From contig CAJMOH010000005.1 in NCBI GenBank assembly GCA_905215055.1, positions 1-64,000 of the forward strand: a stretch of DNA of 64,000 bases. The letters run 5' to 3'. Every line of letters begins with the position of its first letter. Positions within the stretch are counted from its first letter, which is position 1. The notes under the pieces were generated by a model. The model was not told the origin of the DNA, ran no database searches, and was given only the letters and a program-made list of their open reading frames with translations. This stretch comes from an uncultured bacterium (GTDB lineage: Bacteria; Bacillota; Clostridia; Oscillospirales; Acutalibacteraceae). Positions 7,176 to 18,838 of the stretch are shown here, one piece after another. The translations under genes were made by a program, and so were the position numbers.

Positions 7176-7799
7176 TTACATATCTGGTTGATAAAAAATG
7201 TTCACGCACATACTGGTGTTTTCTCCCTGCCGGTAATCCTGAAGTTCTAAGACTGCAAAAAAGCCTGCGTAATTTTTGGCATTCCACACTTCTCTATAAA
7301 CAGAATTTTCATTTTCTTGCGACGAAGAAGGAATATAGTCAACAATTCGATTCGATGTATCTTCTGTAATGGGCGGGCCATAACTTCTTTCAAAAAAGTC
7401 ATATAGGGCAAATATGCACTCCAGGTCTTTTTCCTCTGGATTCATTTTTTTGTATGTATACTGTGTCCCATAGATTTTTTTGTCATCCGTTCGATATAAC
7501 ATTCGCATATCATCGAAAGCAAGCCCACCCACATCTACTTTACCAAGAATTTGAATCGCCGCTGCATCCGGTAATTCTTTCATCGTCAGTGTATAAATGT
7601 TAGGATGAACAATCCGGCAAACATCCTCTGGAGTCATTCCATAATAATCCAAGTAATTCTCTAATTCTTCTGCATCTTGCAGCTCCCAAGAATTGACATG
7701 AAATGACTCCGGTTCCATCGGAAGCCAATCCCATTTACACCCCGAAAATAAAATTCCTATACAAATTACAGATAAAAAGCATGCAACTTTTCTTTTCAT
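7176..7799 (-). CDS. AT-rich gene for a predicted lipoprotein
   Basis: A 207-aa protein with an N-terminal signal (CFLSVICIGILFSGC) whose lipobox places the lipidated cysteine near residue 20. The rest is a soluble extracytoplasmic domain that I do not recognise. Base composition is clearly lower in GC than that of every neighbour, and codon choice follows, so recent transfer is likely. ATG 7799 has GGTGA about seven bases upstream; GTG 7808 is an alternative. It stands alone, next to the right copy of the 33-bp repeat. A GGGA/TCCC hairpin at about 7149-7168 followed by T-rich sequence on the minus strand may terminate it. Confidence 0.7.
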   Translation of the reverse strand: MKRKVACFLSVICIGILFSGCKWDWLPMEPESFHVNSWELQDAEELENYLDYYGMTPEDVCRIVHPNIYTLTMKELPDAAAIQILGKVDVGGLAFDDMRMLYRTDDKKIYGTQYTYKKMNPEEKDLECIFALYDFFERSYGPPITEDTSNRIVDYIPSSSQENENSVYREVWNAKNYAGFFAVLELQDYRQGENTSMCVNIFYQPDM

Positions 7800-7959
7800 T
7801 GAAATCACCGGCTTAGTAACTCCAGTTATATCAATACAACAAAAGTGCTCTCTTCACACGGAACTTTCAAATCTATCATACATTATCTTCTAGAATAAGT
7901 CAACATTTCTATAAAAAATCATTTTAGTTGATTTGTTTAATAACATTTGCAATAAAGAA

Positions 7960-10785
<2,826 letters not shown>

Positions 10786-10797
10786 GGCAGTTCCCTC

Positions 10798-10827
10798 TCT
10801 ATACTATATTAAATCTCGCAAAATCAA
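10798..10827 (-). promoter_or_regulatory. uvrA promoter
   Basis: On the minus strand, TTGATT (10827-10822), an 18-base spacer and TATAGA (10803-10798), just upstream of the uvrA ribosome binding site. The spacing suits sigma-A. No convincing LexA box overlaps it. Confidence 0.55.
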
Positions 10828-10829
10828 GT

Positions 10830-11081
10830 TTATACACCGAACCCATTCGTTAATCCGATAAAAACGAAAATCATCCCTACGATTCGCATTCCTTTTTTCG
10901 CTTTCTCTTGTTCAAAATTTGTTATACTCTCAGGATATACAGGGTTGACGAAAAAAGCAAGACCTGTAAGAGCCCACGCAAGATTGTAGTACAGATCCTC
11001 AGCTGCCCAGAAAGAGATTAGAAATCCTGCAAGAACCAAAATTACAGCAACAACCATTTGCGTCCGAAAATTCATTCGCAC
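10830..11081 (-). CDS. small two-helix membrane protein
   Basis: An 83-aa protein with two to three hydrophobic segments (about 8-26, 31-46 and 64-80) and a short charged loop FEQEKAKKG. No family recognised. The GTG start (11081) lies six bases from GGAGGGG, which decides the start over ATG 11075. The gene is somewhat AT-richer than its neighbours. It follows the DUF3795 gene and may end the same transcript. Confidence 0.6.
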   Translation of the reverse strand: MRMNFRTQMVVAVILVLAGFLISFWAAEDLYYNLAWALTGLAFFVNPVYPESITNFEQEKAKKGMRIVGMIFVFIGLTNGFGV

Positions 11082-11113
11082 TTTCGTCCCCTCCAGAAAT
11101 TGATCTTACTCCC

Positions 11114-11491
11114 TTACCGCTGCCCCGTCCGGATAAAATGGGCCAGCTCTTCCACATCTTCAAAGCCGTCGTAATCCCCCACGACGCCCTCCCGGTGGTA
11201 GACCACGCCCTGTTCCTCGTTGCGCTCCAGGCAGTCCAGCAGGGCCTGTTCCCCATAGCGCCGGGCAAAGGCCGTAAACCCATAGGGCTTGCTCTTTTGG
11301 AGCATCCCCTTTTTGCAGTCCGTCTCCGAACAGTCGAAGCAGTGGGCGATTCCCCGCTCCAGGGAACAGGCCCGGTTTGCGCACTCCTCCTTGTCGGGGC
11401 AGTCCCCGGAATCGCACCCGGCGCAGTGCTCGCTCTCGCCGCACAGGCAGCAGGCCAGCCCGCACCGGGCAATGCCCAGCTCTCGTTTCAC
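11114..11491 (-). CDS. DUF3795-type cysteine-rich protein
   Basis: A 125-aa small protein with a dense cysteine pattern in its first half (CGLACCLCGESEHCAGC, then CPDKEEC, HCFDCSETDC), matching the DUF3795 type, which is thought to bind metal. The start is GTG 11491, overlapping the stop of the GNAT gene upstream as GTGA and preceded by GGAGGG; that implies translational coupling. The longer ATG frame from 11542 lies inside the GNAT gene. Function unknown. Confidence 0.75.
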   Translation of the reverse strand: MKRELGIARCGLACCLCGESEHCAGCDSGDCPDKEECANRACSLERGIAHCFDCSETDCKKGMLQKSKPYGFTAFARRYGEQALLDCLERNEEQGVVYHREGVVGDYDGFEDVEELAHFIRTGQR

Positions 11492-12297
11492 TGTGTTCCC
11501 TCCTTGTCTGTGCTCACCCGCTGGGAGGAGACCTCCACCCAAGCGGGGAAAAAGCCGCAGCTCACGGCGATATTCTGCGAATGGAGGTTGGCTGCCGCCG
11601 CGCCGTAAAAGGGCAGCCTGCCCTGCTGCGCAATCTTGGCGCAGAGAGCCTCTACCAAGGCCTTTCCCAAGCCACGGCTGCGGTATTCCGGCAGCACGTC
11701 AATGCCCACTTGCCACAGGGTCTCCCCGTCGGCGGAAGCCCCGGCCAGGCCGGCCATCTTCTCCCCGTCGAACGCGGCCAGGGCAATGACGTCCGGCCGC
11801 AGGGAGTTTTCCTCCTGAGACAGAGCGTTGGGCCACAAGCGGTTGGGATAAAACGCCTTTACCGTCTCCCTGTTATACCATTGGTACGAGAAGGCCTCCG
11901 GCAAAGCGGCGGAAAACTCCCTCCCCGGCAGAAACATGTGGTGAACGCCCATCAGCCGCCAGCCCTGGGGGAGAAGCAGGTCCTCTAAGGACCGCAGCTT
12001 GGGGTACTCAAAAAGCCGGTGGCTCTCCCGTTTTTCGTCCAGACAGCGCCCGGCCCAGCTCTTCAGCCTTCCGTGGAGGCTGGGATGAGCGGTAATCACC
12101 GCCCCCTTGCCCGTGGTCACCATCTGGAAAAAGGGCGCGCCCGGGGCATAGCGGCGGCGTCCCGGCAAGTCCCCGGCCTCCGTGACAACGACCCCCTCTC
12201 GGAGAAGGTCCTCCGGCCGGGCGTTGTAATCAATGGCAACCTGGGCAAGAGCCGCTTCCCAGGCCCGCTGTTTTATGCGCTCCATCATCTTTCTCAC
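11488..12297 (-). CDS. GNAT family N-acetyltransferase (two-part)
   Basis: A 269-aa protein. The C-terminal half (about 140-260) has the acetyl-CoA binding pattern VGIDVLPEYRSRGLGKALVEAL and a typical GNAT end (NIAVSCGFFPAW). The N-terminal half is a helical region without a recognised motif. The start overlaps the stop of the upstream GNAT gene (GTGA at 12297), and its own stop overlaps the DUF3795 start, so three genes form a coupled unit. Acceptor substrate unknown. Confidence 0.8.
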   Translation of the reverse strand: MRKMMERIKQRAWEAALAQVAIDYNARPEDLLREGVVVTEAGDLPGRRRYAPGAPFFQMVTTGKGAVITAHPSLHGRLKSWAGRCLDEKRESHRLFEYPKLRSLEDLLLPQGWRLMGVHHMFLPGREFSAALPEAFSYQWYNRETVKAFYPNRLWPNALSQEENSLRPDVIALAAFDGEKMAGLAGASADGETLWQVGIDVLPEYRSRGLGKALVEALCAKIAQQGRLPFYGAAAANLHSQNIAVSCGFFPAWVEVSSQRVSTDKEGTQ

Positions 12298-12806
12298 AAC
12301 CGTTTTTCAAAGGCATACTCGAACAATCTGGTTCCGTCCAGCAGAAACTCTCCAAACTCCCCAGGCAGCTGGGTAAAGCCCGCCTTTTGGTACAGGCTCA
12401 TGGCAGGCAGGTTTTCGTGGGCCACATACAGGCGCAGATAGTCGGCCCCCAGCCCGCGGGCCAGCTCACCGATACGCTCCAGCGCCAGCCTGCCCAGACC
12501 CCGGCCGCCGTACTCCACAGCGACGCCAAACCGGTACAGGTACCGGGCCGGGGCGGACGGGTCCTCCCAGGGAACGTCCCCCTCCCCGTTGTCGTGGGCG
12601 GGCAGGGCAAAGGCCCCCGCCAAACGGTCCCCCTCCAGCAGCAGGTAAAGCTGGCCCTGCTCGATGTCCTTCCCCACAAAGTCCCGGGGATAGGTCTCGT
12701 CCCAAACACTCCAGCCCTCCCGGTCCATGCGGGCCACCAGGGCGGCGTACATCTCTTTCACAGCGGGCAGGTCAGAAGGCTCTGCCCGGCAAATGCGTAA
12801 ATCCAT
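12294..12806 (-). CDS. GNAT family N-acetyltransferase
   Basis: A 170-aa single-domain acetyltransferase. Motif A FGVAVEYGGRGLGRLALERI (about 105-124) binds acetyl-CoA, and the end ENLPAMSLYQKAGF is the usual GNAT motif B. It lies 18 bases downstream of uvrB and is followed with overlap by a second GNAT gene, so it may be carried on the uvrB transcript. Substrate unknown. Confidence 0.85.
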   Translation of the reverse strand: MDLRICRAEPSDLPAVKEMYAALVARMDREGWSVWDETYPRDFVGKDIEQGQLYLLLEGDRLAGAFALPAHDNGEGDVPWEDPSAPARYLYRFGVAVEYGGRGLGRLALERIGELARGLGADYLRLYVAHENLPAMSLYQKAGFTQLPGEFGEFLLDGTRLFEYAFEKRL

Positions 12807-12824
12807 CTGTTTTCCTCTTTTCCC

Positions 12825-14834
12825 TCAAGGCTTGGGCAGCCTTCGTCTTTTTCCAGGCAGGGGGCCGCTGCCTTCCAGCTCCTTGATCTTGTCCCGCAGG
12901 TAGGCGGCGTGCTCGAACTCCAGCAGCTTGGCCGCGGCCTTCATCTCCTTGGTGTACTTCTGAATCAGCTCCTGGCGCTCGGCGGGGGTATAGCGCTTCT
13001 TCTTTTTCTTTCCGTCCTCCTTGTGAGAGGAGATCTCGATGATGTCCGCCACGTCTTTCTTGATGGTTTGGGGCGTGATGCCGTGGTCCTGGTTATACTT
13101 CTCCTGGATGGCCCGGCGGCGCTCCGTCTCGGTGATGGCCTGCTCCATGGAGGGGGTCACCTCGTCGGCATACATGATGACCTGGCCCCCCGCGTTCCGG
13201 GCGGCCCGGCCGATGGTCTGGATCAGGCTGCGGCCGCTGCGGAGGAAGCCCTCCTTGTCCGCGTCCAGAATGGCCACCAAAGACACCTCGGGGATATCCA
13301 AACCCTCACGCAGCAGGTTGATGCCCACCAGCACGTCGAACTCCCCTAAGCGCAGATCCCGGATGATCTCCATGCGCTCCACGGTGTCGATGTCGTGGTG
13401 CATATACCGCACTCGGATGCCGTAACCCTCCAGGTAGCCCGTCAGGTCCTCGGCTATTTTTTTCGTCAGGGTGGTCACCAGAACACGCTCCTGCTTCTCC
13501 ACCCGCAGGTTGATTTCGGAAATCAAGTCGTCGATCTGCCCATCCGTGGGCTTGACGGTGATCTTGGGGTCCAAAAGCCCCGTGGGGCGGATGACCTGCT
13601 CCACCACCTGGGCGGACTTCTCCAGCTCCAGGTCCCCGGGGGTGGCGCTGACGAAAATAGCCTGGTTGATGTGGGAGTAAAACTCGTCGAAGTTCAAGGG
13701 CCGGTTGTCAAAGGCGGAGGGCAGCCGGAAGCCGTAGTTGACCAGCATCTCCTTTCTGGCCCGGTCCCCGGCGTACATGCCCCGCACCTGGGGCAGGGTC
13801 ACGTGGGACTCGTCCACAAACAGCACAAAGTCCTCGGGGAAATAGTCGATCAGCGTAAAGGGCGCGCTGCCCGGCTCCCGGCCGGAAAGCACCCGGGAGT
13901 AGTTCTCAATGCCCTTGCAGAAGCCGATCTCCTGAAGCATCTCCATGTCATAGCGGGTGCGCTGCTCAATGCGCTGGGCCTCGATGAGCTTGCCCTCGCT
14001 CTTAAAGTAATCCACCCGCTGCTCCATCTCCCGCTCGATGTCCCGGATGGCCTTGTCCATCTTCTCCTTGGGCACGATGTAGTGGGAGGCGGGATAGATG
14101 GCGATGTGCTTCAGCTCGGAGATGGCGTCGCCTGTCAGGGGGTTAAATTCCGTCAGCCGGTCGATTTCATCGCCGAAAAACTCCACCCGCACGGCCTTGT
14201 CCGTGGCGTTGGCGGGGAAGATCTCCACCACGTCCCCCCGGACCCGAAACTTGTTGCGGATGAAGTTCACGTCGTTGCGCTCGTATTGGAGCTCCACCAG
14301 CTTTTTTAACAGCTCGTCCCGGTCCTTTTCCATGCCGGGGCGCAGGGAGATCACCATGGTGCGGTAGTCGATGGGGTCGCCCAAGCTGTAAATGCAGGAC
14401 ACCGACGCCACAATGATCACGTCCCGCCGCTCTGACAGGGCACTGGTGGCGCTGTGGCGCAGCTTGTCAATCTCGTCGTTGATGGCGGAGTCCTTTTCAA
14501 TATAGGTGTCTGTCTGGGGAATGTAGGCCTCCGGCTGGTAGTAGTCGTAGTAGGAGACAAAGTATTCCACCGCGTTGTTGGGGAAAAACTCCCGAAACTC
14601 CGAGCAGAGCTGGGCGGCCAGGGTCTTGTTGTGGGCCAGCACCAGAGTGGGCCGGTTCACCTGGGCAATGACGTTTGCCATGGTAAAGGTCTTGCCCGAG
14701 CCGGTAACGCCCAGCAGGGTCTGCTCCTTCATGCCGGAATTCAGCCCCCGCACCAGCTGCTCAATGGCCTGGGGCTGGTCCCCCGTGGGCCGATAGCTGG
14801 ACACCAGTTGAAATTTGTCAGCGCTTTCGCTCAT
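12825..14834 (-). CDS. uvrB: excinuclease ABC subunit B
   Basis: A 669-aa UvrB. It receives damaged DNA from UvrA, opens it with its helicase-like domains and recruits UvrC. Visible elements are Walker [11 protein letters not shown] near residue 43, the beta-hairpin region [12 protein letters not shown] near 95, DESH near 340, motif [11 protein letters not shown] near 540, and a C-terminal UVR motif (about 625-660) that contacts UvrC. I chose ATG 14834 over the frame's first start (14855) because AAAGGGGG precedes it. Its promoter carries a LexA-like box, so SOS induction is likely. Confidence 0.98.
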   Translation of the reverse strand: MSESADKFQLVSSYRPTGDQPQAIEQLVRGLNSGMKEQTLLGVTGSGKTFTMANVIAQVNRPTLVLAHNKTLAAQLCSEFREFFPNNAVEYFVSYYDYYQPEAYIPQTDTYIEKDSAINDEIDKLRHSATSALSERRDVIIVASVSCIYSLGDPIDYRTMVISLRPGMEKDRDELLKKLVELQYERNDVNFIRNKFRVRGDVVEIFPANATDKAVRVEFFGDEIDRLTEFNPLTGDAISELKHIAIYPASHYIVPKEKMDKAIRDIEREMEQRVDYFKSEGKLIEAQRIEQRTRYDMEMLQEIGFCKGIENYSRVLSGREPGSAPFTLIDYFPEDFVLFVDESHVTLPQVRGMYAGDRARKEMLVNYGFRLPSAFDNRPLNFDEFYSHINQAIFVSATPGDLELEKSAQVVEQVIRPTGLLDPKITVKPTDGQIDDLISEINLRVEKQERVLVTTLTKKIAEDLTGYLEGYGIRVRYMHHDIDTVERMEIIRDLRLGEFDVLVGINLLREGLDIPEVSLVAILDADKEGFLRSGRSLIQTIGRAARNAGGQVIMYADEVTPSMEQAITETERRRAIQEKYNQDHGITPQTIKKDVADIIEISSHKEDGKKKKKRYTPAERQELIQKYTKEMKAAAKLLEFEHAAYLRDKIKELEGSGPLPGKRRRLPKP

Positions 14835-14861
14835 GCCGCGCTCCCCCTTTCGCACAACTCA

Positions 14862-14875
14862 CGAACATACATTCG
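14862..14875 (-). promoter_or_regulatory. LexA (SOS) box upstream of uvrB
   Basis: On the minus strand it reads CGAATGTATGTTCG, matching the Gram-positive LexA/DinR consensus CGAAC-N4-GTTCG at all but one half-site base. It sits just downstream of the uvrB -10, where a bound repressor would block initiation. Confidence 0.7.
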
Positions 14876-14880
14876 GATTT

Positions 14881-14909
14881 ATCTTACACGATCTGGATTC
14901 CCCTGTCAA
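14881..14909 (-). promoter_or_regulatory. uvrB promoter
   Basis: On the minus strand, a perfect TTGACA (14909-14904), a 17-base spacer and TAAGAT (14886-14881). The LexA-like box follows directly at 14875-14862. Confidence 0.8.
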
Positions 14910-14982
14910 CAGCTTTCCCCAAAAACTTCGCCGCTGCCGGGATCTTCTCTCCTTTATCAAAAGGACCTTCCAGGTCCCGCCC

Positions 14983-15447
14983 TTACAGGGAGCCGCCCCT
15001 CTCCAGCGCCAGCAGGAATTTTTTGTTTTCCAGGCCGCCGCCATAGCCGGTCAGAGAGCCGTCCGCCCCCACCACCCGGTGGCAAGGCACGATGATGGAG
15101 ATGGGGTTCCGGTGGTTGGCCATGCCCACCGCCCGAACCGCTTTGGGCCTGCCGACGGCCTGGGCAATCTGCCCATAGCTGCGGGTCTCCCCATAGGGAA
15201 TGTCCCGCAACGCCGCCCAAACCTGCCGCTGAAACTCTGTTCCCCAAAGGGACAGGGGCAAATCAAACTGTTTCCGCTTTCCCGCGAAATATTCCTCCAA
15301 CTGCCGGGAGGCTCTCTCCAGCAAAGCTGTAAGGCCCTCCTCCCCCTCCAGGGAAAACCGCCCAAAATACAGGCCCGTCAGGGCGCCGTTTTCCTCTGTC
15401 AGCGTCAGGTCCCCCACCGGCGACTGCACCACCACAAACCGCTTCAT
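14983..15447 (-). CDS. ogt: methylated-DNA--[protein]-cysteine S-methyltransferase
   Basis: A 154-aa suicide methyltransferase that removes O6-alkyl groups from guanine. The active-site motif is IIVPCHRVVGADGSLTGYGGG with the acceptor cysteine in PCHR (about residue 120). The helix-turn-helix region YGETRSYGQIA precedes it, and the Arg-finger/Asn-hinge segment GNPxx-type (MANHRNP) is present. The length is normal for a stand-alone Ogt without an Ada domain. It lies just upstream of uvrB with its own transcript end near the uvrB promoter, in a DNA-repair neighbourhood. Confidence 0.95.
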   Translation of the reverse strand: MKRFVVVQSPVGDLTLTEENGALTGLYFGRFSLEGEEGLTALLERASRQLEEYFAGKRKQFDLPLSLWGTEFQRQVWAALRDIPYGETRSYGQIAQAVGRPKAVRAVGMANHRNPISIIVPCHRVVGADGSLTGYGGGLENKKFLLALERGGSL

Positions 15448-15578
15448 ACGCGCTCCTCCTGTTCTGTCTGTTTCACTTTTTTCCGGCTTCGCGCCCTTCC
15501 CCCCGGACAGGAAGGCGCTTTCTCATTCCAGACCAAGTATAGCAAATCGGGAAAAATTTGCAAGGCGGGACTCTCCCA

Positions 15579-15607
15579 TTGCGGGAAGGACCAGACCGCT
15601 CTATAAT
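15579..15607 (+). promoter_or_regulatory. promoter of the EndoQ-like gene
   Basis: TTGCGG (15579-15584), a 17-base spacer and TATAAT (15602-15607), followed by AGGAGG at 15621 and ATG at 15636. Confidence 0.75.
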
Positions 15608-15635
15608 GGAGAAAACAAAAAGGAGGCTTCCCCTT

Positions 15636-16835
15636 ATGTTTTACGCGGACCTGCACATTCACTCCCGCTATTCCCGGGCCACCAGCCGGGACTGCGACCT
15701 GCCCCACCTGGACCTGTGGGCCAGAAAAAAGGGCATCGCTCTGGTGGGCTCCGGGGACTTCACCCACCCGGCCTGGCGGCAGGAGCTGAATCAGCAGCTT
15801 CTCCCGGCGGAGGAGGGGCTGTACCGGCTAAAGGAGGAGTTCCGTCTGCCCGGCCCTTCTGGAGAAACCCGGTTTCTGATAACGGGGGAAATCAGCTCCA
15901 TCTACAAGCAGGGGGGCAAAACCCGAAAGGTCCACAGCCTGCTTCTGCTGCCCGGCCTGGAGGCGGCGGAGAACCTGGCCCGGCGGCTGGAGCAGGTGGG
16001 AAACCTGCAGGCGGACGGGCGGCCCATTTTGGGGATCTCCTGCCGGGACCTGCTGGAGCTTTCCCTGGAGACCTGCCCCCAGAGCTTGTTCATCCCCGCC
16101 CACATCTGGACGCCCCACTTTTCCCTCTTTGGGGCCTTCTCCGGGTTTGACAGCCTGGAGGAGTGCTTTGGGGACCTGTCCCCCCACATCCGGGCCGTGG
16201 AGACAGGGCTTTCCTCGGACCCGCCCATGAACTGGACCGTCCCCCAGCTGGACTCCTTACAGCTGGTGTCCCACTCCGACGCCCACTCTCCCCAAAGGCT
16301 GGGCCGGGAGGCGGACGTGCTGGAGACAGAGCTTTCCTATCCGGCGGTGAAGAGAGCCATAGAGACGGGGGAAGGCCTGTGGGGCACGGTGGAGTTTTTC
16401 CCGGAGGAGGGGAAATACCATCTGGACGGCCACCGGAGCTGCGGCGTCTGCCTGACGCCCCGGGAGGCGGAGGCCCTGGGCGGCCTCTGTCCCGTGTGCG
16501 GCAAAAGGCTGACCATCGGGGTGGAGCACCGGGTGGAGGACCTGGCCCGCCGCCGGCCCGGGGAGCGGCGTCCCGGGGCAAAGCCCTTTGTCCGGCTGAC
16601 TCCCCTGGCCACGGTCATCGCCGCCCGGCTGGGCAGGGCCGTTCAGCGCGTGTACGAGGCACTGATCTCCCAGCTGGGGCCGGAGCTGTTCCTGCTGCGA
16701 GAGGCCCCTCTCCCGGGGATTGCCTCCCTTGCCGGAGAGCCGGTGGCCCAGGGAATTTCCCTGCTGCGCCAGGGCAGGCTGGCCTGGCAGCCCGGCTTTG
16801 ACGGGGTATACGGCAAGCTGTCCTTTCTGGACTGA
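15636..16835 (+). CDS. EndoQ-like PHP-domain endonuclease
   Basis: A 399-aa protein of the endonuclease Q type, known mainly from Thermococcales and some bacteria; characterised EndoQ cuts 5' of deaminated bases (uracil, hypoxanthine) and abasic sites. The N-terminal PHP domain shows DLHIHSRYS (metal ligands), GSGDFTHP, ITGEISSIY, HSLLLLP, and HIWTP and HSDAHSP further on. A central zinc-binding region has CGVCLTPREA...CPVCGKRLT (about 268-290). The start at ATG 15636 has AGGAGG nine bases upstream. It is divergent from ogt and near uvrAB, supporting a repair role. A looser alternative is the wider UvrD-associated PHP family. Confidence 0.85.
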   Translation: MFYADLHIHSRYSRATSRDCDLPHLDLWARKKGIALVGSGDFTHPAWRQELNQQLLPAEEGLYRLKEEFRLPGPSGETRFLITGEISSIYKQGGKTRKVHSLLLLPGLEAAENLARRLEQVGNLQADGRPILGISCRDLLELSLETCPQSLFIPAHIWTPHFSLFGAFSGFDSLEECFGDLSPHIRAVETGLSSDPPMNWTVPQLDSLQLVSHSDAHSPQRLGREADVLETELSYPAVKRAIETGEGLWGTVEFFPEEGKYHLDGHRSCGVCLTPREAEALGGLCPVCGKRLTIGVEHRVEDLARRRPGERRPGAKPFVRLTPLATVIAARLGRAVQRVYEALISQLGPELFLLREAPLPGIASLAGEPVAQGISLLRQGRLAWQPGFDGVYGKLSFLD

Positions 16836-16839
16836 GAGC

Positions 16840-16869
16840 AAAAAAGAGAGCCGCGCGCCGCGGCTCTCT
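16840..16869 (-). terminator. hairpin with minus-strand T-tract
   Basis: A perfect 10-bp GAGAGCCGCG/CGCGGCTCTC stem with a 3-base loop (16846-16868). On the minus strand it is followed by TTTTTT, so it terminates transcripts of the gene at 17005; it may also stop read-through from the + strand gene ending at 16835. Confidence 0.7.
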
Positions 16870-17004
16870 CGAGGAGGAAGAATGAAGTTTATCAAAAGTC
16901 GCTCCCAGCTCTGGCCGGGATGAAGCTTGTTTTCCCTTTTGACAGGACACAGTATACCCTCCGGTTATGACCAGGCTGTGAACAGAGCGAAAACACTTTT
17001 TGAA

Positions 17005-17283
17005 TTACTCCTTATACAACAGATCCTGCTCCTGGGGGTGCTTTTCAAACCACTGAGCCGCATACCAGCAGGAGGTTCTTGTCAGCCTGCCCTGGGCGCG
17101 CAGCTCCTGGGCGGCGGCCTGCACCAGCTGTCCCGCCACACCCCGGCCCCGCAGGCTCTCGTCCACAAAGGTGTGGTTGATGTCCGCCACGCCGTCCTCC
17201 CCGGTGGGGAAGGTGATTTCCGCCAGCAGCTTTCCGTCCTCCCCTTGGACAAAAATACGTTCCCGGCTCCTTGTAAGCTCCAT
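17005..17283 (-). CDS. small YjdJ-type GNAT acetyltransferase
   Basis: A 92-aa protein of the short GNAT type (YjdJ/GCN5-related, about 90 residues). The core is ADINHTFVDESLRGRGVAGQLVQAA, holding the acetyl-CoA binding RGRGVAG, and it ends with SCWYAAQWFEKHP. The start at ATG 17283 has GGAAGGGAG upstream. The open frame runs on upstream for several hundred codons but only as the antisense of the genes at 17464-18798. Single-gene unit; substrate unknown. Confidence 0.85.
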   Translation of the reverse strand: MELTRSRERIFVQGEDGKLLAEITFPTGEDGVADINHTFVDESLRGRGVAGQLVQAAAQELRAQGRLTRTSCWYAAQWFEKHPQEQDLLYKE

Positions 17284-17358
17284 AAAAACCGCTCCCTTCC
17301 AACAACTGATAGGCTTTGCTCTTAGGCTACCCCATTTCTCGGAAAAAGTCAAAGGGAA

Positions 17359-17387
17359 TTGCGCCCAGAGCGTTTTCCTGGTACAAT
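17359..17387 (+). promoter_or_regulatory. promoter of the YfcE-type gene
   Basis: TTGCGC (17359-17364), a 17-base spacer and TACAAT (17382-17387), about 77 bases upstream of the start codon. Confidence 0.65.
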
Positions 17388-17463
17388 AATCTTGGAATCC
17401 CCCGGCCATACCGACTTCGCCGCGGGAATGCCCTAAGAATTTTCGCAAAGGATGTGCGCTCTC

Positions 17464-18006
17464 ATGAAATGGATGATCGCTTCGGATATTCACGGCTCGG
17501 CCCACTACTGCCGGCAGCTGCTGGCCGCTCTGGAGCGGGAACGGGCAGACCGGCTGCTTCTGCTGGGAGACCTGCTCTATCACGGCCCCCGCAACGATTT
17601 GCCCCAGGGCTATGACCCCAAGGAGGTCATTGCCCTGCTCACCTCGGTGAAAAACCAGGTGTTCTGCGTGCGGGGCAACTGCGAGGCCGAGGTGGACCAG
17701 ATGGTGCTGCCCTTTCCCGTGCTGGCGGACTACTGCCTGCTGGAACAAAAGGGCCATGTGATCTTCGCCACCCACGGCCACCACTACAACCTGGAAACTC
17801 CGCCCCTGCTTCAGCCGGGGGACGTGCTGCTCCACGGCCACACCCACATTCCCGCCAAGGACAACAGCCTGGGCTTTTGGTATCTGAACCCGGGCAGCGT
17901 GGCCATTCCCAAGGAAAACAGCCCCCACAGCTATATGACGCTGGAGGACGGCCTGTTCCTGTGGAAAGACCTGGATGGCGCCCAGTACGACACGCTGGCC
18001 CTGTAA
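17464..18006 (+). CDS. yfcE: YfcE-type metallophosphodiesterase
   Basis: A 180-aa calcineurin-like phosphodiesterase of the YfcE/MJ0936 type. Metal-binding motifs appear in order: SDIHGS (about 6-11), LGDLLYHGPRNDLP, VRGNCEAEVD (the GNCD variant of GNHD), ATHGH and LHGHTHIP, followed by the conserved LNPGSVAIPK. The start at ATG 17464 gives the normal family length; ATG 17452 has no room for a ribosome binding site. It is followed by radC after 54 bases, likely one transcript. The natural substrate of the family is unsettled. Confidence 0.93.
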   Translation: MKWMIASDIHGSAHYCRQLLAALERERADRLLLLGDLLYHGPRNDLPQGYDPKEVIALLTSVKNQVFCVRGNCEAEVDQMVLPFPVLADYCLLEQKGHVIFATHGHHYNLETPPLLQPGDVLLHGHTHIPAKDNSLGFWYLNPGSVAIPKENSPHSYMTLEDGLFLWKDLDGAQYDTLAL

Positions 18007-18060
18007 CCGGCCCGCTGGGAAGCTTATCCGAAAATTCCGCAAAGAAAGAGGGCAGCCGTC

Positions 18061-18798
18061 ATGAAAAGGAAACCTGTTCACAAGCCTTCCCCCGAGGAGC
18101 TGGAGCACCGCGAGCTGCTGCGGAAAACCCTGGAGTTTCTTCTGCCAGAGACCAAAGCGGAGGAAACCGCGGCGCTCCTGCTGGACCGGTTCGGCGGGTT
18201 TGCCGGGGTGTTTCTGGCGCCGGAGGAAGAGCTGGCCCGCGCTTTGGGAGAGCGGCCCGCCCGCTTTCTTCGCCTGACCACCCTGCTGGCCAAGGCCTAT
18301 TTGGAGGACAGCAGCCGGGATTTGCAGCGCGTGTACGACACATCCTCCGCGGTGGACTTGTTCCGGCCCAAATTTCTCGGCCGCACCACAGAGGCCGTGT
18401 GCCTGATGCTGCTGGACGGCCGGGGAAGAATCCTGTACAACGACATTCTCTCGGAAGGGGCTGTCAGCGCGGTTCCCATCTATATCCGAAGGCTGCTTCA
18501 GCTGTGCATTGCCTATGACGCGCAAAACGTGCTGCTGGCCCACAACCATCCCAGCGGCAACGCCGCCGCCTCCCGCAACGACCTTGTGGCCACACGGCAG
18601 GTGGAGCTGGCCCTGGAAAGCATTGACGCCACTCTGAACGACCACATTATTTTCGCCGGGGACGACTATCTCTCCTTTGCCCGCAGCGGCTGGATGGCGG
18701 ACATCCGGCGGGAAATGCGCCAGCTTCGCTGGAACGAGCTGCAAAGCGCCCGGGAAGAGGAGGCCTCTGTTTTAAGGCGGGAAAAGGACTGTCTGTAA
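18061..18798 (+). CDS. radC: RadC/JAB-domain protein
   Basis: A 245-aa RadC family protein. An N-terminal helix-hairpin-helix-like region (about 10-85) precedes an MPN/JAB domain. The metal motif HNHPSGNAAASRNDL (about residues 161-175) and later DHIIFAGDDYLSFA are intact. Despite its name, a direct repair role for RadC has been questioned. Here it follows yfcE and precedes a membrane protein gene, with the repair genes uvrA, uvrB, ogt and an EndoQ-like gene within 11 kb. The start at ATG 18061 has AAAGAGGGCAG upstream. Confidence 0.92.
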   Translation: MKRKPVHKPSPEELEHRELLRKTLEFLLPETKAEETAALLLDRFGGFAGVFLAPEEELARALGERPARFLRLTTLLAKAYLEDSSRDLQRVYDTSSAVDLFRPKFLGRTTEAVCLMLLDGRGRILYNDILSEGAVSAVPIYIRRLLQLCIAYDAQNVLLAHNHPSGNAAASRNDLVATRQVELALESIDATLNDHIIFAGDDYLSFARSGWMADIRREMRQLRWNELQSAREEEASVLRREKDCL

Positions 18799-18838
18799 GG
18801 CGCCTGTCCAATTCTCATGTCGAAAGGAGCGATTTTCC

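Noticed and set aside
10839..10850. CGAACCCATTCG near the uvrA promoter as a LexA box
   Set aside because: The half-sites are two bases too close (CGAAC-N2-ATTCG) and the site lies upstream of the -35, near the end of the small membrane protein gene.
17005..18744. A 579-codon minus-strand open frame
   Set aside because: Only its last 92 codons read like a protein (GNAT); the rest is antisense to yfcE and radC, whose motifs are clear.
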